Of a DNA stretch of 8,735 nt, positions 1 through 5,822 are shown one piece after another. The notes beneath the pieces are model-generated. The model ran no database searches. It worked only from the letters and a program-made list of their open reading frames with translations, and was not told the DNA's origin. Source of the DNA: DXYV01 sp045543215. GTDB lineage: Bacteria > Bacillota > Clostridia > Oscillospirales > Oscillospiraceae. How positions within the stretch are numbered: the first letter of the stretch is position 1; each line of letters begins with the position of its first letter. The position numbers and the translations under genes were made by a program. Location: assembly GCA_045543215.1 (NCBI GenBank), contig JAZQMD010000156.1, positions 1 through 8,735 on the forward strand, given 5' to 3'.

Positions 1-20
1 GACCGCTTGGCCTCCGACTT
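1..20. other. Untrimmed DNBSEQ (BGI/MGI) adapter at left edge
   Basis: Bases 1-20 are the exact reverse complement of the first 20 bases of the standard BGI/MGI 3' adapter, which begins AAGTCGGAGGCCAAGCGG and continues TC. The same adapter ends the window in the opposite orientation. The adapter identity is recalled from general knowledge, not from a search. Translating this stretch as part of dnaG would give false residues; genuine sequence begins at about base 21. Confidence 0.9.
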
Positions 21-91
21 CTGCGGACCTGCTATCAATCCGCGACAGGTTAAAAGAGAAAAAAGGCTTTGGAGGAAATGACCATGAGTGA
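21..91 (+). CDS. dnaG: DNA primase DnaG, C-terminal tail only
   Basis: Only the last 22 codons are present, reading ADLLSIRDRLKEKKGFGG followed by NDHE and a TGA stop at 89-91. The basic K-E-K-K-G-x-G-G ending is like the C-terminus of primases from clostridia. In Gram-positive bacteria dnaG usually sits directly upstream of rpoD (the macromolecular synthesis operon), and here the reading frame overlaps the rpoD start at 84 by 8 bases. DnaG makes RNA primers for lagging-strand synthesis, and its C-terminal end normally contacts the DnaB-type helicase. The catalytic TOPRIM domain lies off the contig. The call rests on position and a short tail, so it is probable rather than proven. Bases before 21 are adapter and should not be translated. 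Confidence 0.7.
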
Positions 92-1394
92 GAAGAAAAA
101 AACCGCTAAAAATGGGCTGGAAAATACAGACGAGGCCGTGGTGGCCGGGCTAACCAGCCTGGAAAAGTTTGAGGCGGGTAAGGTCGAGATCCTGAAGATT
201 GTGGAGGGCATGCAGGGGGCTGACAGGCTAGGTGAACTGCTGGAAAGCTGCCGTAAAAGGGGAAAGCTATCGGCCACTGACCTGCTGGTGGTGCTGGAAG
301 GAATGAGCCTGGAGTCCGAGCAGATGGATAAGGTCTACGATTTGATGGAAAATATGGGCATTGAGACAATCTCCGATGATTTCCTCCCTGAGTTAGATGA
401 TGACGTAGTCCCACCCGCAGAGGAATTGGAGGACCTTCCCGAGGAGGATATTTTAGACCCGAATTCCATGGTAGATGCCTTCGGTATTGACGATCCGGTG
501 CGCATGTACCTGAAGGAGATTGGAAAAGTGAGCCTACTCTCTCCGGAGCAGGAGGTGGATTTGGCTCAAGCCATGGGCCTGGGGGCCGAGGCAGAGACTA
601 AGCTGGCCGAGCAGGCGGAGGAGCTGGGGGATGAGGAGCACAAGCAATTAAAGACCCTGGTACGAAAGGGGAACGTGGCCAAGCAGCAACTGGCTGAGGC
701 AAACCTGCGCTTAGTGGTGTCCATTGCTAAGCGATATGTGGGCCGGGGAATGCTCTTTTTGGATTTGATCCAGGAGGGAAATTTGGGTTTAATTAAGGCC
801 GTGGAGAAATTTGACTATACCAAAGGCTATAAATTCTCCACTTACGCCACCTGGTGGATTCGCCAGGCGATCACTCGAGCGATTGCCGATCAGGCCCGCA
901 CTATCCGGATCCCGGTTCACATGGTGGAGACGATTAACAAGGTTATCCGGGTGTCCCGTCAGCTACTCCAGGAGCTGGGCCACGATCCTACCCCTGAGGA
1001 GATCGCCGAGGAGGTGGCTATGCCGGTAGACAAGGTGCGGGAGATTTTAAAAATTGCTCAAGAGCCGGTTTCACTGGAGACGCCTATTGGTGAGGAGGAG
1101 GACTCTCATTTGGGAGATTTTATTCCCGACGAGGATGCTTCTGAGCCCTCCGAGGCGGCATCCTTTACGTTGCTTAAGGAACAGCTTATGGATGTGCTGG
1201 ATACCTTGACTCCACGAGAGGAAAAGGTGCTTAAGTTGCGCTTTGGTTTAGAGGATGGCCGAACCCGGACATTAGAAGAAGTGGGTAAGGAATTTAACGT
1301 CACCCGGGAGCGTATCCGCCAGATTGAGGCCAAGGCCCTGCGCAAGCTGCGTCATCCTTCCCGCTCCAAGAAGCTCAAGGACTTTTTAAACTGA
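84..1394 (+). CDS. rpoD: RNA polymerase primary sigma factor RpoD (SigA)
   Basis: This 436-residue protein is the housekeeping sigma factor that directs RNA polymerase core to -35/-10 promoters. Residues near 35-105 fit region 1.1, followed by an acidic linker. Region 1.2 (DPVRMYLKEIG) starts near 137. Region 2 spans about 205-285, with NLRLVVSIAKRYVGRG, the core-binding DLIQEGNLGL, and the -10 recognition and melting segment FSTYATWWIRQAITRAI. Region 3 lies near 286-365. Region 4 spans about 373-436, with the -35 recognition helix VTRERIRQIEAKALRKLRHP and the ending LKDFLN. The length is slightly above that of compact Firmicutes SigA because of a Lys/Ala/Glu-rich N-terminal extension. ATG at 84 was chosen because GGAGG at 71-75 is then 8 bases away; ATG 78 (2 bases away) and TTG 69 (overlapping it) are too close. 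It overlaps the dnaG end, so the two are probably cotranscribed. No terminator separates it from the next gene, 44 bases on. Confidence 0.98.
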   Translation: MSEKKKTAKNGLENTDEAVVAGLTSLEKFEAGKVEILKIVEGMQGADRLGELLESCRKRGKLSATDLLVVLEGMSLESEQMDKVYDLMENMGIETISDDFLPELDDDVVPPAEELEDLPEEDILDPNSMVDAFGIDDPVRMYLKEIGKVSLLSPEQEVDLAQAMGLGAEAETKLAEQAEELGDEEHKQLKTLVRKGNVAKQQLAEANLRLVVSIAKRYVGRGMLFLDLIQEGNLGLIKAVEKFDYTKGYKFSTYATWWIRQAITRAIADQARTIRIPVHMVETINKVIRVSRQLLQELGHDPTPEEIAEEVAMPVDKVREILKIAQEPVSLETPIGEEEDSHLGDFIPDEDASEPSEAASFTLLKEQLMDVLDTLTPREEKVLKLRFGLEDGRTRTLEEVGKEFNVTRERIRQIEAKALRKLRHPSRSKKLKDFLN

Positions 1395-1438
1395 GAGGAT
1401 AAGTCCTTATTGTCCAGGTAATAAAGCAGGAGGGAGAA

Positions 1439-2818
1439 ATGAGGAGAACCATCATGGAAAGAGGGAGAGGACAGAGGAAGGGTTGGTTCCAGCTTTGGGG
1501 AGCGGGGTTACTCTGCTTGGCCCTGGTAGGCGGGACCACTGCCGCCACTCCTGTGGCTGTCCATCTGGATGGGGAGCCTTTGGCTTTCTCCGATGCTGTC
1601 CCGCAGATCATTAATCAGAGAACCTTTTTGCCCTATCGGGCGGTGTTTACCGCCCTGGGCGCGGAGGTAAGCTATGAAGCGCAGACTCATACAGCTGTGG
1701 CTGTGCGGGGAGAAACCACTGTCCGGGTGCCTATTGGGGGCTCCCAAATTACCGTGGTCACCAGCGGGGTGGAGAAGGCGCTGGAGATGGATGTGGCATC
1801 CTATGTGCATGAGGGGCGTACTTATGTCCCGGTGCGCTTTATGGCCGAGGCCCTGGGTTGCCTGGTGGGCTGGGATGAGGATGACCGCACCGTTGTTCTC
1901 ATCGATGGGCAAAAACTGGCTCGAGAGTTAGTGGCAGGAGGAGACTATGATTATTTGGAAGGATATTACGCCTATTTGGATTCCCATCAGGAGCAGAGTT
2001 GGGCGGTTGAAGGGGAACTGACCCACAGAGTGGAGGAAGAGGGAGCGGTTCTGATTGCGACCTCCGCCCAGTATAGTGGATTGACCGGAGCAGGGGGGAA
2101 AATGGAGTTAAATCTGACCTTAGAGAGTGACTGGTCGACCCTGTACGAGCGTTTGGTTGCCACCCAGGGACTGACACTGGAGGAGGCCGGAGTAAGTAGG
2201 GACGAATTGTATGCTGACATGACTCTAAAGGTACGGGGGGATGCGACCTTGGGTAAGACTTACCTCTATGTCATGCAAGCAACAGGTAAGGTGGACAACC
2301 TTCCTCTGTCTACCTGGCTGGACATGGGGCATACCACTGGGCTGGAGGGGGTTGATTTGACCACTCTTTTGCCTGGGGGAGAGAAAGTGGGAGCGGTCCA
2401 GATGGTGATGCAGGCTTTGAAGGGGCTCACTTTCACCGATAAGGATACTGCTATGGAAAAGACCAGGGAAGTGGCTGAGTTGACGGCGGCTAACCTTACT
2501 GATAGCGCTTTTTTTCCGATAGAAGAAGGCATGCGTGTCGCCCGCTGGACGGCAGGTGACACCTCGTTTATTCTTAGGCTGAAGCTGAATGAGGCGGAAG
2601 AAGTGATGGCCTGTTCCATGGAGCGGACCATTACTCGGGGAGGGGAAAGTCACAGGAGCCGTAGCACGATGGAGAGGGGACGCTACAATGCGGAGTTGAT
2701 ACTCGACAGCGGGGGACAGAGGACTGTTTTTATCCAAAGCGGACTTTATACCCCCTCAACCCGTCGGCCGGATGCCAAGCCCCCCACTGGGGAGCCAGTG
2801 ACCAAATACGAAGAATGA
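1439..2818 (+). CDS. Secreted protein with copper amine oxidase N-terminal-like domain
   Basis: A 459-residue exported protein. The N-terminus has a basic stretch (residues 1-15), a hydrophobic core (about 18-32, FQLWGAGLLCLALVGG) and a likely signal peptidase site after TTAA, near residue 36. The Cys in the core lacks a proper lipobox, so I do not call a lipoprotein. Residues about 40-155 match the copper amine oxidase N-terminal-like domain (PF07833 type) common in Gram-positive cell-surface proteins. It has two repeat units, centred on RTFLPYRAVFTALGAEV and RTYVPVRFMAEALGCLVGW. Despite the name, this domain does not imply oxidase activity. Residues about 165-459 are rich in beta-type and polar sequence and I do not recognise them; a LolA-like or sensor fold is only a guess. 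AGGAGGG at 1428-1434 supports ATG 1439. Its place behind rpoD suggests cotranscription, and the hairpin at its stop codon ends the unit. Confidence 0.85.
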   Translation: MRRTIMERGRGQRKGWFQLWGAGLLCLALVGGTTAATPVAVHLDGEPLAFSDAVPQIINQRTFLPYRAVFTALGAEVSYEAQTHTAVAVRGETTVRVPIGGSQITVVTSGVEKALEMDVASYVHEGRTYVPVRFMAEALGCLVGWDEDDRTVVLIDGQKLARELVAGGDYDYLEGYYAYLDSHQEQSWAVEGELTHRVEEEGAVLIATSAQYSGLTGAGGKMELNLTLESDWSTLYERLVATQGLTLEEAGVSRDELYADMTLKVRGDATLGKTYLYVMQATGKVDNLPLSTWLDMGHTTGLEGVDLTTLLPGGEKVGAVQMVMQALKGLTFTDKDTAMEKTREVAELTAANLTDSAFFPIEEGMRVARWTAGDTSFILRLKLNEAEEVMACSMERTITRGGESHRSRSTMERGRYNAELILDSGGQRTVFIQSGLYTPSTRRPDAKPPTGEPVTKYEE

Positions 2819-2866
2819 AAAGATAAGCCAGTCTGCTCTAACAAGAGCAGACTGGCTTATCTTTTT
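2818..2866 (+). terminator. Strong bidirectional intrinsic terminator
   Basis: A perfect 22-bp stem (2818-2839 with 2844-2865) has an AACA loop and ends in a run of five T at 2862-2866. The A-rich left foot provides a T run on the other strand too, so it can stop transcription from both directions. It begins at the last base of the preceding stop codon. It lies between that plus-strand gene and the convergent pseudouridine synthase gene ending at 2984. The 117 bases between terminator and that gene hold nothing I can identify. Confidence 0.95.
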
Positions 2867-2983
2867 GGCTGTTAAATCGGAAGTGGCTAAAGAGCAACTC
2901 ATGCTTTCGGAGTCTGCTGGAATGCGGTCTGGATGAAGATACTGTCTGTTGCGCTGTTACAGCTTTTCCGTCGTACTGCTATT

Positions 2984-3886
2984 TTATCGGAACAGTTGGT
3001 GAAACTCCTTGGGGGTACGGGCCCGGAGAAATAACTCCTGCCCAGTAAGGGGGTGGTTCAAGACTAGCTCCCCAGCATGGAGACACAGGCGGCCCAGAGG
3101 ATCGGTTTTAGCCCCGTACCGCTTATCCCCAGCCACCGGATGGCCCAGATCCTTCATATGCACCCGGATTTGATTTTTACGCCCGGTTTGAATCTCAACG
3201 TCCAGTAGGGTGTAACCACCATATTTTTTGAGGGTGCGATAGTGAGTGACAGCCTCCTTGGAATTTGGGCCCGGCTCACCGGAGAAAACCAGATGGGTAG
3301 AGGTCTCAATGAGGTGAGAGCGCACCGTACCCCGCTCTTGGATAGGACTTCCTTCCACGATGGCACTATATCCCCGGCGGATCACCCGGTGGTTCCATTC
3401 TTCTTGAAAGGCCCGCTTGGCCTTCTCATCCCGGGCGAAGAGAAGAACACCGGATGTCTCTCGATCCAGACGATGTAGAACAAAGATCCGGTTGTCTATA
3501 TGCTGAGCCTTTACATAATCGGTGACCATATGGTAGGCGGTACGGGCCTTCTCCTTCTCCGTGGCGATGGACAGCAGGCCGGAGGGCTTGTTTACTGCAA
3601 TAAGGCGCTCGTCCTCATATAGGATTTCAAAAGGAAGAGTGGCCTGATTCGGTGCGGACACCGACAGGAGGGTTACGCATTGGCCGGGGGATAGGAGGTG
3701 GTCGAAGCGATGGGCGGGTTTACCGTCTACCGCCACCAGACGGCGGGCAAGTAGGGACTTTAAGTTGTTACGGGACTTACCTTTTACATGGGTAAGGAGG
3801 AAGGGAAGAAGCGTGTCTGCAGCCTCAACGAGATAGGAAGGCTCCCTAGACTTATCCCGGCGGCCAGTAACTGGAGGACGTCTCAT
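2984..3886 (-). CDS. RluA/RluD-family pseudouridine synthase
   Basis: This 300-residue enzyme should convert specific uridines in RNA (rRNA or tRNA) to pseudouridine. Residues about 20-75 form an S4-type RNA-binding domain (KSRNNLKSLLARRLVAVDG). Residues about 85-290 form the catalytic domain. It contains the RluA-family signature HRLDRETSG at 138-146, whose Asp141 is the expected catalytic nucleophile. Downstream are the conserved GRKNQIRVHM (235-244) and a late LCLHA motif (267-271). Length and domain order suit RluA/RluD family members. The exact target uridine cannot be read from sequence, so no rluA/rluC/rluD symbol is given. The start ATG at 3886-3884 overlaps the ybaK stop in an ATGA arrangement, and a GGGAGG site lies just upstream inside ybaK. 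The two are therefore probably translated in a coupled way from one message. Confidence 0.93.
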   Translation of the reverse strand: MRRPPVTGRRDKSREPSYLVEAADTLLPFLLTHVKGKSRNNLKSLLARRLVAVDGKPAHRFDHLLSPGQCVTLLSVSAPNQATLPFEILYEDERLIAVNKPSGLLSIATEKEKARTAYHMVTDYVKAQHIDNRIFVLHRLDRETSGVLLFARDEKAKRAFQEEWNHRVIRRGYSAIVEGSPIQERGTVRSHLIETSTHLVFSGEPGPNSKEAVTHYRTLKKYGGYTLLDVEIQTGRKNQIRVHMKDLGHPVAGDKRYGAKTDPLGRLCLHAGELVLNHPLTGQELFLRARTPKEFHQLFR

Positions 3887-4365
3887 GCATCTCCCTCCCG
3901 CCAGCCTTTACAAACATCTACCCATTGCACCATATTGGAAAACTGCTCCAGCTCCGGAATGGTGAGTTCAATAGCGCTGTTGCTGCTACCACAGGCGGGA
4001 AAAACGGTGTCAAACCGACGCAGAGACTCGTCCAGGAAGACTTGTACCCCCTGGTTGATGGCAAAGGGGCAAACCCCTCCCACAGCGTGACCCACCAGAG
4101 CTTCCGTCTGCTCCGGAGAGAGCATTTTGGATTTGGTATGAAACTGAGCCTTGAAGCGGCTGTTATCCACCTTGGTGTCCCCCGCAGCTACGATGAGTAC
4201 GGGGTTGTCTTCCACCAGGAAGGATAGAGTTTTTGCAATACGGGCTTGCTCACAGCCAATTGCCTGGGCAGCCAGTTCCACTGTGGCAGAGGAGACAGGG
4301 AATTCCAAAATTTTATTGGCCAGTCCAAGGGGCTGGAGGTAAGCGCGGACACGCTCTATGGACAT
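3883..4365 (-). CDS. ybaK: YbaK/EbsC-family aminoacyl-tRNA deacylase
   Basis: A 160-residue cytosolic protein of the YbaK/ProX/EbsC editing-domain family. These free-standing domains hydrolyse mischarged tRNAs; bacterial YbaK clears Cys-tRNA(Pro). Visible family hallmarks are the conserved lysine in ARIAKTLSFLV (Lys45), the IVAAGDTKVD strand (58-67) and the glycine-rich GHAVGGVCPF loop (92-101). The length is typical for a stand-alone editing domain. Whether it is YbaK proper or a related branch with another specificity (the Ala- or Pro-editing types) cannot be settled from sequence alone. The start at 4365 has an AAAGGA-type site 11 bases upstream, a rather long spacing. It is the first gene of a two-gene minus-strand unit with the pseudouridine synthase. 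The AT-rich island begins only about 60 bases upstream, so its native promoter may have been displaced. Confidence 0.92.
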   Translation of the reverse strand: MSIERVRAYLQPLGLANKILEFPVSSATVELAAQAIGCEQARIAKTLSFLVEDNPVLIVAAGDTKVDNSRFKAQFHTKSKMLSPEQTEALVGHAVGGVCPFAINQGVQVFLDESLRRFDTVFPACGSSNSAIELTIPELEQFSNMVQWVDVCKGWREGDA

Positions 4366-4569
4366 ATATGGATCATTCCTTTATTATCAGGTGCTATCTT
4401 AAGGGGCGACTGGGAGCCTCCCTTTAAATAAACAGTTTAGCATAATTTTACTAAGAAGGAAAGATGAATAATATATAACGTTCTGCTTGAATATTGTAAT
4501 AAGCTGATTGCATAAAACAGATATACGGATATTGTTTATGAGGCGTTGATAAAGGTGCGAAAATGAGTC

Positions 4570-4581
4570 TGTAACGTTACA
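4570..4581. promoter_or_regulatory. Perfect 12-bp palindrome, possible operator
   Basis: TGTAACGTTACA is fully self-complementary. The TGTAA-CG-TTACA shape resembles LacI/CcpA-type operators, but it is two bases shorter than the usual cre consensus. It lies about 160 bases upstream of the predicted exporter promoter, and no regulator gene is visible nearby. The sequence is clear; the function is a guess. Confidence 0.3.
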
Positions 4582-4586
4582 ATATA

Positions 4587-4629
4587 AAAAATGAGGGGTT
4601 AAGGTATAAAACCCATCCCCTTTATTTTT
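4587..4629. terminator. Terminator-like hairpin upstream of exporter promoter
   Basis: AAAAAT (4587-4592) pairs with ATTTTT (4624-4629), and GGGG (4595-4598) pairs with CCCC (4617-4620). A G.T pair, an A-T pair and one bulge lie in between. The T-rich side on plus and the A-rich side (T-rich on minus) make it potentially bidirectional. It could insulate the exporter from neighbouring transcription, or be the leftover end of a lost gene. The inner loop is imperfect, so the strength is uncertain. Confidence 0.45.
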
Positions 4630-4677
4630 GTAAAAAACGGTAAAAAAGCGTCTATAACCCTGTTTATTCACATAAAA

Positions 4678-4718
4678 TTTGAAACAAATATAAAGACATT
4701 TGACATTTTTTTTGAAAC
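4678..4718 (+). repeat. Direct repeat TTTGAAAC, 33-bp period
   Basis: TTTGAAAC occurs at 4678-4685 and again at 4711-4718. The 33-base start-to-start distance is about three helical turns, so both copies face the same side of the DNA just upstream of the predicted promoter. Such an arrangement can serve an activator dimer. In DNA this AT-rich it could also be chance. Confidence 0.25.
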
Positions 4719-4740
4719 CACTTTATTTATTAAATATATA

Positions 4741-4749
4741 TGATATAAT
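4741..4749 (+). promoter_or_regulatory. Extended -10 promoter for the ABC exporter operon
   Basis: TGATATAAT contains a consensus -10 hexamer (TATAAT, 4744-4749) preceded by the TGn extended element. The best -35 at normal spacing is weak (TTTATT, 4722-4727, 16-base spacer). A consensus TTGACA at 4700-4705 is 38 bases away and so cannot pair with this -10; it may belong to a second, weaker promoter. Transcription would begin near 4756, giving a leader of about 160 bases before the exporter start codon. Confidence 0.6.
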
Positions 4750-4776
4750 CATTTTTAACACACAATTTAGTAGTTT

Positions 4777-4814
4777 TCAAAGTATATATATTTTTTTAAA
4801 AATATATACTTTGA
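4777..4814. repeat. AT-rich inverted repeat near predicted transcription start
   Basis: TCAAAGTATATAT (4777-4789) pairs with ATATATACTTTGA (4802-4814) as 13 consecutive base pairs. With one bulged A, four more A-T pairs follow, closing on a TTT loop. It lies about 20 bases after the predicted transcription start. There is no T run directly downstream, so it is not a plain terminator. It could be a 5' mRNA-stabilising stem or a repressor operator. Confidence 0.6.
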
Positions 4815-4818
4815 TACC

Positions 4819-4878
4819 ATGTTCTGCTTTAGAGTGAACTGTGTGGCAATAGAAGCCAAGTTGCGCTTTGGGGCGTAG
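4819..4878 (+). CDS. Possible 19-residue leader peptide
   Basis: An ATG-initiated ORF reads MFCFRVNCVAIEAKLRFGA and stops at TAG 4876-4878. It runs through the left arm and loop of the hairpin at 4841-4900 and ends in the right arm. This is the arrangement expected if a translating or stalled ribosome decides whether the hairpin forms. Against it, no clear Shine-Dalgarno site precedes the ATG, and an ORF this short can arise by chance. A GTG at 4834 in the same frame is an alternative start. I treat it as a candidate regulatory peptide, not an established gene. Confidence 0.35.
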   Translation: MFCFRVNCVAIEAKLRFGA

Positions 4879-4900
4879 CTGCTTCAGCCATGCACTTTTT
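4841..4900 (+). promoter_or_regulatory. Attenuator-type hairpin with T run ahead of exporter RBS
   Basis: A long imperfect stem can be drawn: 4841-4843 with 4893-4895, 4844-4847 with 4887-4890, 4852-4856 with 4881-4885, and 4859-4866 with 4873-4880. That gives about 20 pairs, two of them G.T, around a six-base loop. TTTTT (4896-4900) follows at once, then AGGAGG (4903-4908). An intrinsic terminator between a promoter and the first ribosome binding site is the classic layout of transcription attenuation. A competing small stem, TGGC (4844-4847) with GCCA (4855-4858), would disrupt the left arm. The pairing was worked out by hand. Confidence 0.55.
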
Positions 4901-4917
4901 ATAGGAGGCATAAATAT

Positions 4918-5808
4918 ATGGTACTTGAACTTAAAAATATTGAAAAATTCTTTGGCGAAAAGCAAGTTCTCAAAGGTGTATCATTGGTTGCAGAGGGCGG
5001 TAAGGCCTTTGGTTTGCTTGGCAGAAACGGTGCTGGTAAGACTACATCAATTCGCATTATGATGGATGTGTTTCCTGCAAGTAACGGTGAGGTGTTATTT
5101 GACGGTAAGCCTATTGACTATGACAAGGTACAGTTTGGATACCTCCCCGAAGAGCGGGGGCTTTATCCAAAAAAGAAAATTCTTGACCAACTCTTGTATT
5201 TTGCAGAGTTAAAAGGTATGAGGCATTCTGACGCTGTGTCCGCAGTTGATTATTGGCTTGACAGGCTTGGCATGTCCCAATATCGCAATAAACGCTTGGA
5301 TACACTTTCTAAGGGCAATCAGCAAAAGATTCAGCTCATCACCGCACTTGCACACGATCCGCAGATAGTTATACTAGACGAGCCTTTTTCAGGGCTTGAT
5401 CCTGTGAATGCAATGCTCTTAAAGGATGTAGTCAAAGAAACTATTGCAAGGGGTAAAATTGTTCTGTTTTCCAGTCATCAAATGAACTACATAGAGGAGT
5501 TTTGTGACAGCATCGCTATTATTAACGGCGGTCATGTTGTTCTTACAGGTGATCTGCACAACATCAAGCGAAACTATCCCCGCAACCGTCTGGTTGTCCG
5601 CTCGGAAGAAAATGAGATGATTGCCGCTGAGTATAAAGAATCCTTTGAATATGGTGAGATCGGTGAACTTATCATTACGCTGAATAATCCCGAAGAGAAA
5701 AAAAGCGTTATGAAAAATCTAATCGAGAACTACGATATTGATGAAATAAAGGTTTATGAGCCGTCCCTTAACGATATCTTCGTTGAGTACGCAGGCAACA
5801 AGGAATAA
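4918..5808 (+). CDS. ABC exporter ATP-binding subunit, YhaQ/NatA type
   Basis: A 296-residue nucleotide-binding subunit that powers the membrane protein encoded directly downstream. It shows Walker A GRNGAGKTT (35-43), the Q-loop region GYLPEERGLYP (74-84, with Glu in place of Gln, as is usual for this subfamily), signature LSKGNQQK (130-137), Walker B IVILDEP (150-156), D-loop SGLD (158-161) and switch His187 in FSSHQM. GYLPEERGLYP, LSKGNQQKIQ and LDEPFSGLDPVN closely recall Bacillus subtilis YhaQ and the sodium-export NatA group. Residues about 215-296 form the C-terminal domain usual for these proteins. AGGAGG at 4903-4908 is 9 bases from the ATG. The permease starts 14 bases after the stop. 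Codon use is far more AT-rich than in rpoD or asnB, indicating transfer. The substrate is unknown: sodium, a peptide or a drug are all possible. Confidence 0.93.
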   Translation: MVLELKNIEKFFGEKQVLKGVSLVAEGGKAFGLLGRNGAGKTTSIRIMMDVFPASNGEVLFDGKPIDYDKVQFGYLPEERGLYPKKKILDQLLYFAELKGMRHSDAVSAVDYWLDRLGMSQYRNKRLDTLSKGNQQKIQLITALAHDPQIVILDEPFSGLDPVNAMLLKDVVKETIARGKIVLFSSHQMNYIEEFCDSIAIINGGHVVLTGDLHNIKRNYPRNRLVVRSEENEMIAAEYKESFEYGEIGELIITLNNPEEKKSVMKNLIENYDIDEIKVYEPSLNDIFVEYAGNKE

Positions 5809-5822
5809 GGGGGGATAATATT

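Larger units (their letters stand above)
4366..4917. other. 552-bp intergenic region: edge of AT-rich island and exporter leader
   Basis: This stretch has no convincing full-size gene. About 4366-4423 still resembles the GC-richer backbone and must hold the ybaK ribosome binding site and probably its promoter. From about 4424 the base composition turns sharply AT-rich and stays so through the exporter genes. The region contains a terminator-like hairpin (4587-4629), a 12-bp palindrome (4570-4581), paired TTTGAAAC repeats, an extended -10 promoter (4741-4749), an AT palindrome (4777-4814), a short upstream ORF (4819-4878) and an attenuator-type hairpin (4841-4900). Each is listed separately. 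Confidence 0.8.

Noticed and set aside
69..83. Upstream rpoD starts at TTG 69 and ATG 78
   Set aside because: GGAGG at 71-75 overlaps the TTG and is only two bases from ATG 78. ATG 84 has a normal 8-base spacing and overlaps the dnaG end in the usual way.
1456..1550. Lipoprotein signal in the copper amine oxidase-like domain protein
   Set aside because: The Cys lies inside the hydrophobic core and is preceded by Leu-Leu, without the Gly/Ala/Ser needed at -1, so an ordinary signal peptide is more likely.
106..3478. Numerous open frames opposite or out of frame with rpoD, the copper amine oxidase-like gene and the pseudouridine synthase
   Set aside because: They overlap strongly supported genes over their length, lack ribosome binding sites, and have Ser/Arg/Pro-rich composition typical of GC-rich antisense frames.
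4399..4671. 90-codon minus-strand ORF in the AT-rich intergenic region
   Set aside because: It resembles no family I know, it has no good ribosome binding site, and it runs through the terminator-like hairpin and the palindrome. Its composition (many I, F, Y, N) is what AT-rich noncoding DNA gives.
4756..4917. Known metabolite riboswitch in the exporter leader
   Set aside because: I looked for known aptamer cores (guanidine, cobalamin, SAM, T-box) and saw none. The pairing fits a terminator plus short ORF better.
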